Positions 9,744-18,155 of a stretch of 64,000 bases of DNA are shown in pieces. The notes below the pieces were generated by a model, which saw nothing but the letters and a program-made list of their open reading frames with translations, made no database searches and was not told the origin of the DNA. Both the position numbers and the translations under genes were made by a program. Numbering within the stretch: position 1 is the stretch's first letter; every line of letters begins with the position of its first letter. Origin of the DNA: Mesorhizobium sp. Z1-4 (GTDB lineage Bacteria; Pseudomonadota; Alphaproteobacteria; Rhizobiales; Rhizobiaceae); assembly GCF_004000235.1 (NCBI RefSeq), contig NZ_RCIO01000001.1, forward strand, positions 1,302,400-1,366,399, in the 5' to 3' direction.

Positions 9744-12278
9744 TCACTCCGCCGCGGCGCGGATGCCCTGCGGCGCCGCGGGAAAGCGGCAGATCACCGT
9801 GGTGCCAGCGCCTGTGCCGGTTTCGATATCGACGCTGCCGCCATGCAGTTCGACGAAACTCTTCACGATTGAGAGGCCCAGGCCCGCGCCGCGGCGGCGG
9901 CCGCGCTTGGGACGCGGCTCGAAGCGGTTGAACACCGTTTCCAGCACTTCGTCGGGCATGCCCGGACCATCGTCATGGACGGAGAACTCGATGCCCTCGT
10001 CAACCCCGCGTGCGGCAAGCCTGACAGTGCTTCCTTCCGGCGCGAAATTGGCCGCGTTGCTCAGCAGGTTGAACAATATCTGTCGCACCCGCTGTTCGTC
10101 GGCATGGAAGGAGGCCGGCGCCGCCGCGCTGTCGATTTCGAGTGTGAGGTGATGCTCGCGCAGGCGTTCGCCGATCGCCTCGGCGGCCTCCTTCACCAGG
10201 CCATCAACCTGCACTTCGCCGATTTCGAGTTCCATGATGCCTGCATCAACAGTGGCAAGGTCGAGAATGTCGTTGATGATCGTGTGCAGCACGGTCGACG
10301 ACGACCCAATATGCTCGACATATTCGCGCTGCCGCGCGTTGAGCGGTCCAGTCGTTTCCATCGCCAGCAGCTCGGCAAAGCCGCTGATATTGGTCAGCGG
10401 CGAGCGCAATTCGTAAGAGACGTGCTGGACGAAGTCGTTCTTCAGCTGATCGGCGCGCTGCAGCGCCTCGTTCTTGTCCTTCAGCGCCCGTTCGACATTC
10501 ACGCTGTCGGTGATGTCGACAAAGGTGATCATCACCTGTCCGTTGGGCAGATGGATGACGGCGTAACGCAGCACTGAACCGTCCACCAGTTCCACCTGAC
10601 CCTGCCGGTCGCGGCGCTCGTCGTCAAAGCCGGTGGCAGCGGCTACAAAATCGCTCCACGGGTTCTCCCTGGCGCGCGCGGCGCAAAGGTCGCGGATTGC
10701 GGAAATATGCGTGCCGGCCTCAGCCTGTTTGTCGTCGAGGCCCCAGAGGCGGGCAAATGCCGGGTTGGACAGCCGGGCTACGCCGTCGGAACCGAACACA
10801 GCAACGCCTTCAGCCAGATTGTCGAGTGTTTCGCCCTGTACCCGGACAGCAGTCTTGTAGCGGCTTTCCAGATCGATCTGCTCGGTCAGGTTCTCGAAGA
10901 TCCACGTCACGCCGCCATTGGCCTGCGGATTGGCCACCACGCGGACGGTGCGCCCGTCCGGCAGATGCCACCAGTGCTCCTGAGAATCGACCGCGCGATA
11001 GGCTTCAAGCAGCGTCTCTTTCCAGCGCCGCCATTCCGGCTGCTCGGCGAGCTTGCCTTCGCTGCGCAACCGGTCGAGCACCAATGCGTGCTCCGGCGCG
11101 CTTTCCAGAAAGCCGATGTCGAGCTCCCAGAGCTTCTGGAAGGCCTGGTTGAAAAAGCGCAGCTTGCGGCCGGAATCGAAGATCGCGATCGCGGTGTTGA
11201 GCTGGTCGAGCGTATGGGCGTGGCTGCGCGCCATACGCTCCGACTGTTCGCGGACACTTTCGGTGTCGCTGACATCGACAGCGATGCCGGCGGAACCGGC
11301 GGCGGTGGCATGGTCGGTCACCGCAAAGACACGGCGGTCGCCGCCAACCACGGTGGAGAGCTTTCCGGCGAACGCGGCCTCGGTCTTCTGCTGGTGCGCG
11401 ATCGCGTCGCGCGACTGGGTGCCCAGGAACTCCTTGCCTTCCTCGACCGCGGCTTCGGGCGAGCGTGCTTCAACGGCCGCTGCATAGGCATGGTTGACCC
11501 AGCGGAGCGTTCCGTCCGGGTGGCGCATCCAGATCGGCATGGCCAGCGCATCCGCAAGGCCGAGCAGCATTTCGCGCTCATTGGCGACAAACTGGTGTTC
11601 GAGCCGCAGGCGCGCATGTTCCTCACGGGCTGCGGAGAGGAGTTCGAAGCGCAGCACGCGGCTCACCGGGGAACAACGCCCCTGCGCCTCAAGCAGGGTG
11701 TTGTCGCGCGTTGCGACCACAAGATCGAATGGCCTGCTGTTCTCGCGAAGTTCGGTCAGCGCATTTTCCAGCTCGGCAGCCGAATTCGGCTTAAGCCATC
11801 TCCCGAATGCCAGAAAAGCGCCACGCTCTTCCGGAACGCCGGTATCTGCCGGCAAGCTGCCGACGACCTCGGGTTTACCGGCCTCATTCATCCACACAAC
11901 GACCTTCTGGTCGTTGAGATTGAGCAACGACTCGGTGCGCTGGAGCAAGGCTCCCGACTGCGAAAGCCTTTCGCGCAGGTCGATGTTTTCGTCTGCCGTG
12001 CGGGTGCGTTCGCGGATCAGCCAGATGGCCGAAAGCATGGCTGCGCCGGTGGTGCCGATGAAAACAGCGAGCTGAATAACTTCCCAAGCACCGAAGAGAT
12101 CGCTGCCGCCAGACTGCGCGTGGGCGGCGAATGGATGCATTGCGGCAACGCCTGATGCGAGTGCCGCGGCCAGCCTGGTGCGAGCAGAAAACCGCCCGCC
12201 GGATTCCGCACGATCCGTACCGTTATGCGCGCCGCGTGCCGCTGCGCTGCCCGCCTTTTGCGAGACCACTCCTGGCAA
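9744..12278 (-). CDS. divL: DivL-like PAS sensor pseudo-histidine kinase (Tyr at the phosphoacceptor site)
   Basis: An 844-residue membrane-anchored sensor. There is a signal-like segment to about residue 54 (FAAHAQ), one transmembrane helix around 66-88, several PAS-like domains, a DHp helix, and a complete ATPase domain (N box NLLSNAANF, G1 DDGPGMP, F box FNRFEP, G2 RGAGLGLSIV). The DHp motif reads HVSYELRSPLTN, so Tyr622 replaces the usual phospho-His before ELR. This is the hallmark of Caulobacter DivL, which controls CckA and so CtrA activity by binding DivK. The start is a TTG with AAGGAA about 8 nt upstream. The identification is strong on the Tyr substitution, but an ordinary degenerate PAS kinase cannot be excluded. 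Confidence 0.82.
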   Translation of the reverse strand: MPGVVSQKAGSAAARGAHNGTDRAESGGRFSARTRLAAALASGVAAMHPFAAHAQSGGSDLFGAWEVIQLAVFIGTTGAAMLSAIWLIRERTRTADENIDLRERLSQSGALLQRTESLLNLNDQKVVVWMNEAGKPEVVGSLPADTGVPEERGAFLAFGRWLKPNSAAELENALTELRENSRPFDLVVATRDNTLLEAQGRCSPVSRVLRFELLSAAREEHARLRLEHQFVANEREMLLGLADALAMPIWMRHPDGTLRWVNHAYAAAVEARSPEAAVEEGKEFLGTQSRDAIAHQQKTEAAFAGKLSTVVGGDRRVFAVTDHATAAGSAGIAVDVSDTESVREQSERMARSHAHTLDQLNTAIAIFDSGRKLRFFNQAFQKLWELDIGFLESAPEHALVLDRLRSEGKLAEQPEWRRWKETLLEAYRAVDSQEHWWHLPDGRTVRVVANPQANGGVTWIFENLTEQIDLESRYKTAVRVQGETLDNLAEGVAVFGSDGVARLSNPAFARLWGLDDKQAEAGTHISAIRDLCAARARENPWSDFVAAATGFDDERRDRQGQVELVDGSVLRYAVIHLPNGQVMITFVDITDSVNVERALKDKNEALQRADQLKNDFVQHVSYELRSPLTNISGFAELLAMETTGPLNARQREYVEHIGSSSTVLHTIINDILDLATVDAGIMELEIGEVQVDGLVKEAAEAIGERLREHHLTLEIDSAAAPASFHADEQRVRQILFNLLSNAANFAPEGSTVRLAARGVDEGIEFSVHDDGPGMPDEVLETVFNRFEPRPKRGRRRGAGLGLSIVKSFVELHGGSVDIETGTGAGTTVICRFPAAPQGIRAAAE

Positions 12279-12397
12279 TGTGTTGTTCCTTTTCGCCGCC
12301 TTCGTGCCAAGACCGCCCGCTGCGCGCCTCTCTGCCGGAGGCGTCGCGAATCAGGGCAATGTACCTGCAAGGGGATTCGGGGTGAAGGAGGCCCAAC

Positions 12398-12428
12398 AAA
12401 AAACCGGGCGACGCAGGGCCGCCCGGTT
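12398..12428 (-). terminator. Rho-independent terminator of ahcY
   Basis: On the minus strand, AACCGGGCG and CGCCCGGTT form a 9-bp stem with a 9-base loop, followed by a run of six T. It lies about 25 bp after the ahcY stop and isolates ahcY from divL. Confidence 0.85.
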
Positions 12429-12453
12429 CACACTGTCAGGTAATCCTGCCGGA

Positions 12454-13854
12454 TCAGTAGCGGTAGTGGTCCGGCTTGAAGGGGCCCTGCGGCGTGACGC
12501 CGATATAGGAGGCCTGCTCGTCGGAGAGTTTCGTCAGCGTTGCGCCCAGCTTGTCGAGATGCAGGCGCGCGACCTTCTCGTCGAGATGTTTGGGCAGGAC
12601 GTAGACTTCGTTCTTGTATTTGTCGGACTTGGCCCAGAGTTCGATCTGCGCCAGCACCTGATTGGTAAAGGAAGCCGACATCACAAAGCTTGGATGGCCG
12701 GTGGCATTGCCGAGATTCAGCAGGCGGCCTTCCGACAGAAGGATCATGCGGTTTCCGCCGGGAAACTCGATCATGTCGACCTGAGGCTTCACATTTGTCC
12801 ATTTCAGGTTGCGCAGCGCAACGACCTGAATCTCATTGTCGAAGTGGCCGATATTGCCGACAATCGCCATGTCTTTCATCTTGCGCATGTGATCGATGGT
12901 GATGACGTCCTTGTTGCCCGTCGTGGTGATCACGATGTCGGCGGTGGGCGCGGCATCTTCCAGCGTGACGACCTCGTAGCCGTCCATCGCTGCCTGCAGG
13001 GCGCAAATCGGGTCGACCTCAGTGACGCGCACACGGGCGCCCGCGCCGCGCAGCGACGCGGCCGAACCCTTGCCGACATCGCCATAACCGCAGACGACGG
13101 CAACCTTGCCGGCCATCATGACATCAGTGGCGCGGCGAATGCCGTCGACCAGGGATTCCTTACAACCGTATTTGTTGTCGAATTTCGACTTGGTGACACT
13201 GTCATTGACGTTGATCGCCGGGAAAGGCAGCAGGCCTTTCTTCTGCAGCTGATAGAGGCGGTTTACGCCGGTTGTGGTCTCTTCCGACACGCCACGGATC
13301 GCGTCGCGCGTCTTGGTGAAGAAGCCGGGGCTTGCCGCCATGCGCTTCCTGATCTGGGCGAAGAGGATTTCCTCCTCCTCATTGCCTGGCTTGGACAGCA
13401 CATCCTCGCCGGCTTCGGCGCGGGCGCCAAGAAGGATGTACATGGTGGCATCGCCGCCATCGTCGAGGATCATGTTGGAGGGTTCGCCGTCCGGCCACTG
13501 GAAGATCTGGTCGGTGTACCCCCAATACTCCTCCAGCGTTTCGCCCTTGATGGCGAAAACGGCCGTGCCGCCCGCAGCGATCGCCGCGGCGGCATGATCC
13601 TGGGTGGAGAAGATGTTGCAGGAGGCCCAGCGTACGTCGGCGCCGAGCTCCTTCAGGGTCTCGATCAGCACAGCCGTCTGGATGGTCATGTGGAGCGAGC
13701 CGGAGATGCGCGCGCCCTTGAGCGGCTTGGTCCGGCCGAACTCCTCGCGGCAGGCCATCAGGCCCGGCATTTCGGTTTCGGCGATTTCGATTTCCTTGCG
13801 GCCCCAGTCGGCCAAACCGATATCGGCAACGACATAGTCGTTTGCTGTCGTCAT
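12454..13854 (-). CDS. ahcY: Adenosylhomocysteinase (S-adenosyl-L-homocysteine hydrolase)
   Basis: A 466-residue cytoplasmic NAD-dependent enzyme that splits S-adenosylhomocysteine into adenosine and homocysteine, removing the product inhibitor of methyltransferases. The NAD-binding glycine motif [10 protein letters not shown], the substrate segment [11 protein letters not shown] and the C-terminal PDHYRY ending are all typical of the bacterial class. I chose the ATG at 13854 (MTTANDYVV), with GGAG 8 nt upstream, over in-frame upstream codons. A 16-bp palindrome lies 112 bp upstream, and a terminator follows the gene. Confidence 0.97.
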   Translation of the reverse strand: MTTANDYVVADIGLADWGRKEIEIAETEMPGLMACREEFGRTKPLKGARISGSLHMTIQTAVLIETLKELGADVRWASCNIFSTQDHAAAAIAAGGTAVFAIKGETLEEYWGYTDQIFQWPDGEPSNMILDDGGDATMYILLGARAEAGEDVLSKPGNEEEEILFAQIRKRMAASPGFFTKTRDAIRGVSEETTTGVNRLYQLQKKGLLPFPAINVNDSVTKSKFDNKYGCKESLVDGIRRATDVMMAGKVAVVCGYGDVGKGSAASLRGAGARVRVTEVDPICALQAAMDGYEVVTLEDAAPTADIVITTTGNKDVITIDHMRKMKDMAIVGNIGHFDNEIQVVALRNLKWTNVKPQVDMIEFPGGNRMILLSEGRLLNLGNATGHPSFVMSASFTNQVLAQIELWAKSDKYKNEVYVLPKHLDEKVARLHLDKLGATLTKLSDEQASYIGVTPQGPFKPDHYRY

Positions 13855-13965
13855 GTGATCGCTCCGCAATGTCTCATGTGATGGGTGTATCCGCCGTGGC
13901 GCCTTTGGCGCGCGGATCGGGCTGGCGGCCTGACTAGCAGATCGCAGCCTACGTCTCAATAGGAC

Positions 13966-13981
13966 ATAAAGAAATCTTTAT
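13966..13981. promoter_or_regulatory. Palindromic operator-like element upstream of ahcY
   Basis: ATAAAGAAATCTTTAT: two 7-bp arms (ATAAAGA / TCTTTAT) separated by two bases, perfectly symmetric, between the HPr stop and the ahcY start. Its size and symmetry suit a dimeric HTH repressor. S-adenosylhomocysteine-responsive ArsR-type regulators (SahR family) are known to control ahcY in Proteobacteria. Assigning this site to one of them is inference, and no regulator gene is adjacent. Confidence 0.5.
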
Positions 13982-13996
13982 ACGGCTATGTGCAAC

Positions 13997-14287
13997 TCAG
14001 CTATCTTCGCCAAACCCGGAAGACACCAGCTCTTCCAGCGCGTCGAGTGCGGCCGCGGCATCCGGCCCCCGGCCATGCACGGCGATGGAGCAGCCGGGGC
14101 TCGCGGCCAGCATCATGAGCCCCATGATCGAGGTGCCGCCGACGGTAACGCCGTCCTTTTCCACCTCGATGACAGCATCGAAGCCGGACACGGTTTCCAC
14201 GAATCTGGCCGAGGCGCGGGCATGAAGACCGCGTTTGTTGACGATGACGAATTCGCGGGAAAGGGCAGGAGGCGTGCCGGCTGCCAT
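13997..14287 (-). CDS. ptsH: HPr-family phosphocarrier protein
   Basis: A 96-residue HPr. The phosphorylation site GLHARAS puts His at residue 22, and the regulatory serine region GGTSIMGLMML puts Ser at residue 53. In Rhizobiales such HPr proteins belong to a regulatory PTS relay with PtsP, EIIA-type proteins and HPr kinase rather than to a sugar transporter. The start directly abuts the stop of the EIIA gene, so both are in one transcript. Ser53 is the expected target of the HprK encoded 0.5 kb upstream. Confidence 0.93.
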   Translation of the reverse strand: MAAGTPPALSREFVIVNKRGLHARASARFVETVSGFDAVIEVEKDGVTVGGTSIMGLMMLAASPGCSIAVHGRGPDAAAALDALEELVSSGFGEDS

Positions 14288-14689
14288 CTATTTCGCGGCC
14301 AGGACCTGGCTGGCAACATTGATGTATTTGCGGCCGGCCGTCTGCGCCTGCTCAAGCGCCGCAGCGAGATCGTCGTTGCGCCTGACGCTGGTCAGCTTGA
14401 TCAGCATCGGCAGATTGACACCGGCAACGACCTCGATCTTGCCCGGTTGCATGACTGAAATAGCCAGATTGGAGGGCGTACCGCCGAACATGTCGGTGAG
14501 AACGATCACGCCGGCGCCGCTGTCGGCCCTGCCGACAGCATCCAGAATATCGACTCGCCGTTTTTCCATGTCGTCGTCAGCGCCGATCGACACTGTTTCC
14601 AGACCGTCCTGCGGGCCTACAACATGCTCGACGGCATGTTTGAATTCTTCCGCGAGTCGACCGTGCGTCACGAGCACGAGACCGATCAT
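14288..14689 (-). CDS. PTS mannose-type EIIA component
   Basis: A 133-residue EIIA-Man domain protein. The phosphorylated histidine is His9 in LVLVTHGRLAEEF, and the conserved LTDMFGGTPSN segment is present. No IIB, IIC or IID genes are nearby, so the protein is probably regulatory and receives phosphate from HPr. It is separated from hprK by a 144-bp gap that could hold a promoter. The minus strand there has TTGTCA with only a poor -10 match, so I do not annotate one. Confidence 0.92.
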   Translation of the reverse strand: MIGLVLVTHGRLAEEFKHAVEHVVGPQDGLETVSIGADDDMEKRRVDILDAVGRADSGAGVIVLTDMFGGTPSNLAISVMQPGKIEVVAGVNLPMLIKLTSVRRNDDLAAALEQAQTAGRKYINVASQVLAAK

Positions 14690-14833
14690 ATTGTTGCAGG
14701 CTCCCGTTGTGGGCGAATAATTCGGCCTCCCGGGAGGCCCATTCGACAGGGGCGCTATCTTGTCGACGGCTATCGCGTTGACAACCCCAATTTTGCCGGC
14801 GTCGCTACCAAAACGATATTATCCGGCTGCTTT

Positions 14834-15289
14834 TCAGTCCGTGCAGGCCGCAAAAGGCGGCGATTCCAGATACGCACGGATCGCCAACGCCGCCTGAAGG
14901 GCATTTCGACGCGGCAGAAGCAGGCGCGGCAGCGATATGCCGGCCAATGGCGCCGGGCGCAATTCCTGAAAGCGGGGCGCGGCATCATCGGACACCAGTT
15001 CAACCACAAGATCCACGACCGCCGCCGGCTCGAAAGCGATGGCGGAGGGCCGGTAGCCACGGACCTCCGCCAGACCGGCTGTGGCCGCCGGGGCGCGCGC
15101 GACAAGGCGCCCCTGCGACGGCTCGAGCAGCAGCTGATCGTCGCAAACCAGCCGCGCCGGGCGGCCCGAGGCGCGGCAAAGGTCTATCAGGGTGAAACAA
15201 AGAGTGGTCTTGCCGGAACCGGACGGCCCGGAAACGACAACACCGCGGTCGGCGATCACCAGCATCGAGGCATGCAGATTTTGCGGCAC
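14834..15289 (-). CDS. hprK: HPr kinase/phosphorylase, short alphaproteobacterial form
   Basis: A 151-residue protein containing only the C-terminal catalytic half of classical HPrK. The P loop GPSGSGKTT is at residues 21-29 and a Walker B-like VCDDQ follows. It is predicted to phosphorylate or dephosphorylate the serine of HPr (Ser53 of the neighbouring protein). The short form without the N-terminal domain is normal in Alphaproteobacteria. The start is a GTG immediately after the chvG stop. The chvI-chvG-hprK-EIIA-HPr order ties this branch to the ChvGI stress system. Confidence 0.88.
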   Translation of the reverse strand: MPQNLHASMLVIADRGVVVSGPSGSGKTTLCFTLIDLCRASGRPARLVCDDQLLLEPSQGRLVARAPAATAGLAEVRGYRPSAIAFEPAAVVDLVVELVSDDAAPRFQELRPAPLAGISLPRLLLPRRNALQAALAIRAYLESPPFAACTD

Positions 15290-17077
15290 CTATCGCGGCT
15301 CGGCCGGCAGCGAAATGACGAAACGGGCACCGCGGACATCGCCCGGCTTGGCACCTATGATGTTTTCAGCGGTAAGCGTGCCGCCATGCGCCTCGATGAT
15401 CTGGCGGCTGATGGAAAGCCCCAGGCCGGAGTTCTGGCCAAACGAGTCGCCATCCGGCCGGTCGGTGTAGAAACGTTCGAAAATCCGCTCCAGCGCATCC
15501 GGGCGTATGCCCGGGCCGTTGTCCTCGATGGCCACGACGACCCGCCGGGTAGAGCGCGAGAGCCGCACGACGATACGCCCGTTTTCGGCCGGCACGAAGG
15601 AGCGTGCATTTTCGATCAGGTTCGTCACCACCTGACCAAGCCGCAGCTCATGCCCGTTGACGGCAAATCCGCGTGTGCCCGATGGCAGCTTGTCGACCTT
15701 GAGCTCGATTTCGACCGGTTTGTGGCTGCGATTGAGTTCGCGCGAAACGGCAATAACATCGGTCAGGAACTTCTTCATATCCAGGGTTTCGGCGTCGACC
15801 CTTGCGAGTTCGGCATCGAGCCGCGACGCGTCCGATATGTCGGTGATCAGACGGTCGAGACGCCGCACATCGTGCTGAATCACCTCGAGAAGCCGTGCGC
15901 GCGAGGCTTCCGTCTTGGCGACCGGCAGCGTTTCCACAGCGCTGCGCAGTGACGTCAGCGGGTTCTTCAGCTCATGGCTGACATCGGCTGCAAAACTCTC
16001 GATTGCCTCGATGCGGGCATAAAGCGCGTTGGTCATCTCCCTCAGCGCGATCGAAAGGTTGCCGATCTCGTCCTGGCGTTCGGAGAAATCCGGGATTTCC
16101 TCGCGGCTCTTGACCCCGCGCTTGACCCGGACAGCGGCCGCCGACAGGCGTCGGAGCGGATTTGCGATCGTGGATGCCAGAAGCATGGACAGGATCGCAG
16201 TGACGATTGCGGCAACGCCGAAGACACGGAAGATGGCGCGGCGCTCGGCGGCCACGATCTTGTCGATGTCGCCGCCCTGTGTCGACAGAAGCAGGGTTCC
16301 GAGTACCGCACGGAAGCGCTGGATCGGAACCGCCACCGACACGATCATCTCGCCCTGTTCGCTCACCCTGACGACCGTTGAAGGGGCGCCGGAAAGCGCG
16401 TTCATGACCTCCGGAAAAGCCGCGCCGCTGCCGCCCGGCTGTTCGTAGTAGATCGGCAGATCGGAACGCCGGAACAGATCGGTAAAGAACTTCCGCACGC
16501 GGTCGACAATGTCGGGCTCTTCCTCGGTGACCGGCGAAAGCTCATAACGAAGGACTTGGCCACGCGAATAAAGGTGCCGGGAATCGAGCAGCAGGTTGGC
16601 ATCGCGGTCGTAGATACGGGCGCGCGTGCGCGTCGGCGAGATCAGCCGCCGCAGGACAGGTGCAACACGTTCCGGATTAATGGGAAAATGAAGGCTGTCC
16701 AGCTGATCGTTGGTCGGTGGCAGGCTCTCGCCGGCCTGCAGCTCGAGCAGCCTCTCAGGGTCGATGCTGATGGAATCGGTTTCCACCGTGGCAGAGGCTG
16801 CGACCGCACCGGCAATGATTTCGCCCTGGGTCATCAGACTTTCGACGCGCGCGTCGATCAGCCCGTCGCGAAACTGGTTGAGATAAAGAATGCCCACAAC
16901 CAGCACACCCAGCGCAGCCAGATTGAGGAACAGGATGCGCCGGGTGAGACTGGAAAAGACATAATGGCCCAGCAGCCGGCGCAGCGGGCGGGTGAGCGCG
17001 CCGCTCACCTCGCGCACGAAACCATACCGCTGGGCCAGTTTCCGGGTCCGGTTTTTGCTGTCGGCGGCAATCGCCAT
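15290..17077 (-). CDS. chvG: Two-component sensor histidine kinase ChvG (ExoS)
   Basis: A 595-residue inner-membrane kinase. There is one transmembrane helix near residue 45-65 (ILFLNLAALGVLVVGILYL), a periplasmic sensor region, a second helix near 265-285, a HAMP domain, the H box FAADVSHELKNPL with His368, and an ATPase domain with NLIENA, DNGPGI and GLGLSIS. With ChvI it controls the acid/envelope-stress and host-association regulon, and in Sinorhizobium the periplasmic repressor ExoR restrains it. It starts 19 bp after chvI and directly abuts hprK. Confidence 0.94.
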   Translation of the reverse strand: MAIAADSKNRTRKLAQRYGFVREVSGALTRPLRRLLGHYVFSSLTRRILFLNLAALGVLVVGILYLNQFRDGLIDARVESLMTQGEIIAGAVAASATVETDSISIDPERLLELQAGESLPPTNDQLDSLHFPINPERVAPVLRRLISPTRTRARIYDRDANLLLDSRHLYSRGQVLRYELSPVTEEEPDIVDRVRKFFTDLFRRSDLPIYYEQPGGSGAAFPEVMNALSGAPSTVVRVSEQGEMIVSVAVPIQRFRAVLGTLLLSTQGGDIDKIVAAERRAIFRVFGVAAIVTAILSMLLASTIANPLRRLSAAAVRVKRGVKSREEIPDFSERQDEIGNLSIALREMTNALYARIEAIESFAADVSHELKNPLTSLRSAVETLPVAKTEASRARLLEVIQHDVRRLDRLITDISDASRLDAELARVDAETLDMKKFLTDVIAVSRELNRSHKPVEIELKVDKLPSGTRGFAVNGHELRLGQVVTNLIENARSFVPAENGRIVVRLSRSTRRVVVAIEDNGPGIRPDALERIFERFYTDRPDGDSFGQNSGLGLSISRQIIEAHGGTLTAENIIGAKPGDVRGARFVISLPAEPR

Positions 17078-17096
17078 TCACAGCTGCTCCGCGACT

Positions 17097-17798
17097 TCAC
17101 GCCTCACGAAAGCGGTAGCCCACCCCGTAAAGCGTCTCGATCATGTCGAATTCGCCGTCGACCGATTTGAACTTCTTGCGCAGCCGCTTGATGTGGCTGT
17201 CGATCGTGCGGTCATCGACATATACCTGCTCATCATAAGCCGAATCCATCAGCGCGTCTCGGCTTTTCACCACGCCCGGGCGCTGCGCAAGCGAGTGCAG
17301 GATGAGGAATTCCGTCACCGTAAGCGTAACGGGTTCACCCTTCCAGGTGCAGGTGTGCCGCTCCTGGTCCATGACAAGCTGGCCGCGTTCCAGCGAAGCC
17401 GACTGGGTTCCCGCCGTCTTGGCGCCGGTTTCGCGCGCGCTCGCGCGCCGCAGCACGGCGCGCACCCGCTCGACCAGAAGGCGCTGCGAGAACGGCTTGC
17501 GGATAAAATCGTCGGCGCCCATCTTGAGACCGAAGAGCTCATCGATCTCGTCGTCCTTGGAAGTCAGGAAGATTACCGGCAAGTCGGTTTTCTGACGCAG
17601 GCGCCGCAGAAGCTCCATGCCGTCCATGCGCGGCATCTTGATGTCAAGAATGGCCATGTTCGGCGGCCGCGCGGCCAGGCCTTCGAGCGCCGAAGCGCCG
17701 TCTGTGTAGGTCTCGACGCGATAACCTTCGGACTCCAGGGCGATCGACACCGAGGTCAGGATATTGCGGTCGTCATCGACAAGAGCGATCGTTGCCAT
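17097..17798 (-). CDS. chvI: Two-component response regulator ChvI
   Basis: A 233-residue OmpR/PhoB-family regulator. The receiver domain has the acidic pair VDDD near residues 7-10, phospho-acceptor Asp52 in [12 protein letters not shown] and the Lys of RKPF. The C-terminal winged helix ends in LYGVGYRF. I chose the ATG at 17798 ([10 protein letters not shown]), with GGAG 9 nt upstream, because family members begin this way. A second ATG at 17816 also has a good ribosome-binding site. It heads a long minus-strand cluster and is divergent from pckA. Confidence 0.94.
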   Translation of the reverse strand: MATIALVDDDRNILTSVSIALESEGYRVETYTDGASALEGLAARPPNMAILDIKMPRMDGMELLRRLRQKTDLPVIFLTSKDDEIDELFGLKMGADDFIRKPFSQRLLVERVRAVLRRASARETGAKTAGTQSASLERGQLVMDQERHTCTWKGEPVTLTVTEFLILHSLAQRPGVVKSRDALMDSAYDEQVYVDDRTIDSHIKRLRKKFKSVDGEFDMIETLYGVGYRFREA

Positions 17799-18155
17799 AT
17801 CAAAGTGCTCCCTCATGATCGGCGTCCCTTCCATCTTGGGAAGATGCCTTGTGGCGGACAAATTTAGTACAAAATGTGGCGGCGCCCCAGAGTCCGGCGA
17901 CGATATGCGCGGCTTTCTTGATCGCGTGGTGAACCGGGCCGCCAAGCGCCGGCGTTATCCACATTCACAGAAATTCACCGTCTTTAAACGATTTAAGGAA
18001 TTTTCAAATTTTTTAAATCGATTAATGATTTGAAAACGCTCGCTTTTTCTGTTTTGGCACGAAAAGTCCGCTCTGATTGGCCCTTTGGCCGCCCGGCGCG
18101 GGAACACCCAGCATTCCCGGCCGACAGCGCCAACACCAACTAAGCGAGGGGGAGC
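17799..18155. promoter_or_regulatory. chvI-pckA divergent regulatory region
   Basis: A 357-bp gap without a supported gene. Bases about 17950-18045 are strikingly AT-rich for this genome. They hold a perfect DnaA box TTATCCACA (17955-17963), ATTCAC repeated at 17963 and 17973 (10-bp period), the inverted repeat CGATTTAA / TTAAATCG (17989-17996, 18013-18020) and the inverted repeat TTTTCAAAT / ATTTGAAAA (18001-18009, 18028-18036). Promoters for both divergent genes must lie here. ChvI, an OmpR-type regulator, is the natural candidate to bind the 10-bp direct repeat, but this is inference. Confidence 0.7.

Noticed and set aside
12178-13881. Long plus-strand open frame (about 560 codons) opposite ahcY
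   Set aside because: It mirrors the strong codon bias of ahcY on the other strand. AhcY is clearly real, and the reverse frame has no recognisable domain or ribosome-binding site.
13855-13996. SAM or SAH riboswitch upstream of ahcY
   Set aside because: I could not find the conserved core or pseudoknot arrangement. The 16-bp palindrome explains the region better. A covariance-model scan would decide.
14624-15952. Long plus-strand open frame opposite hprK and chvG
   Set aside because: Antisense shadow of two well-supported genes.
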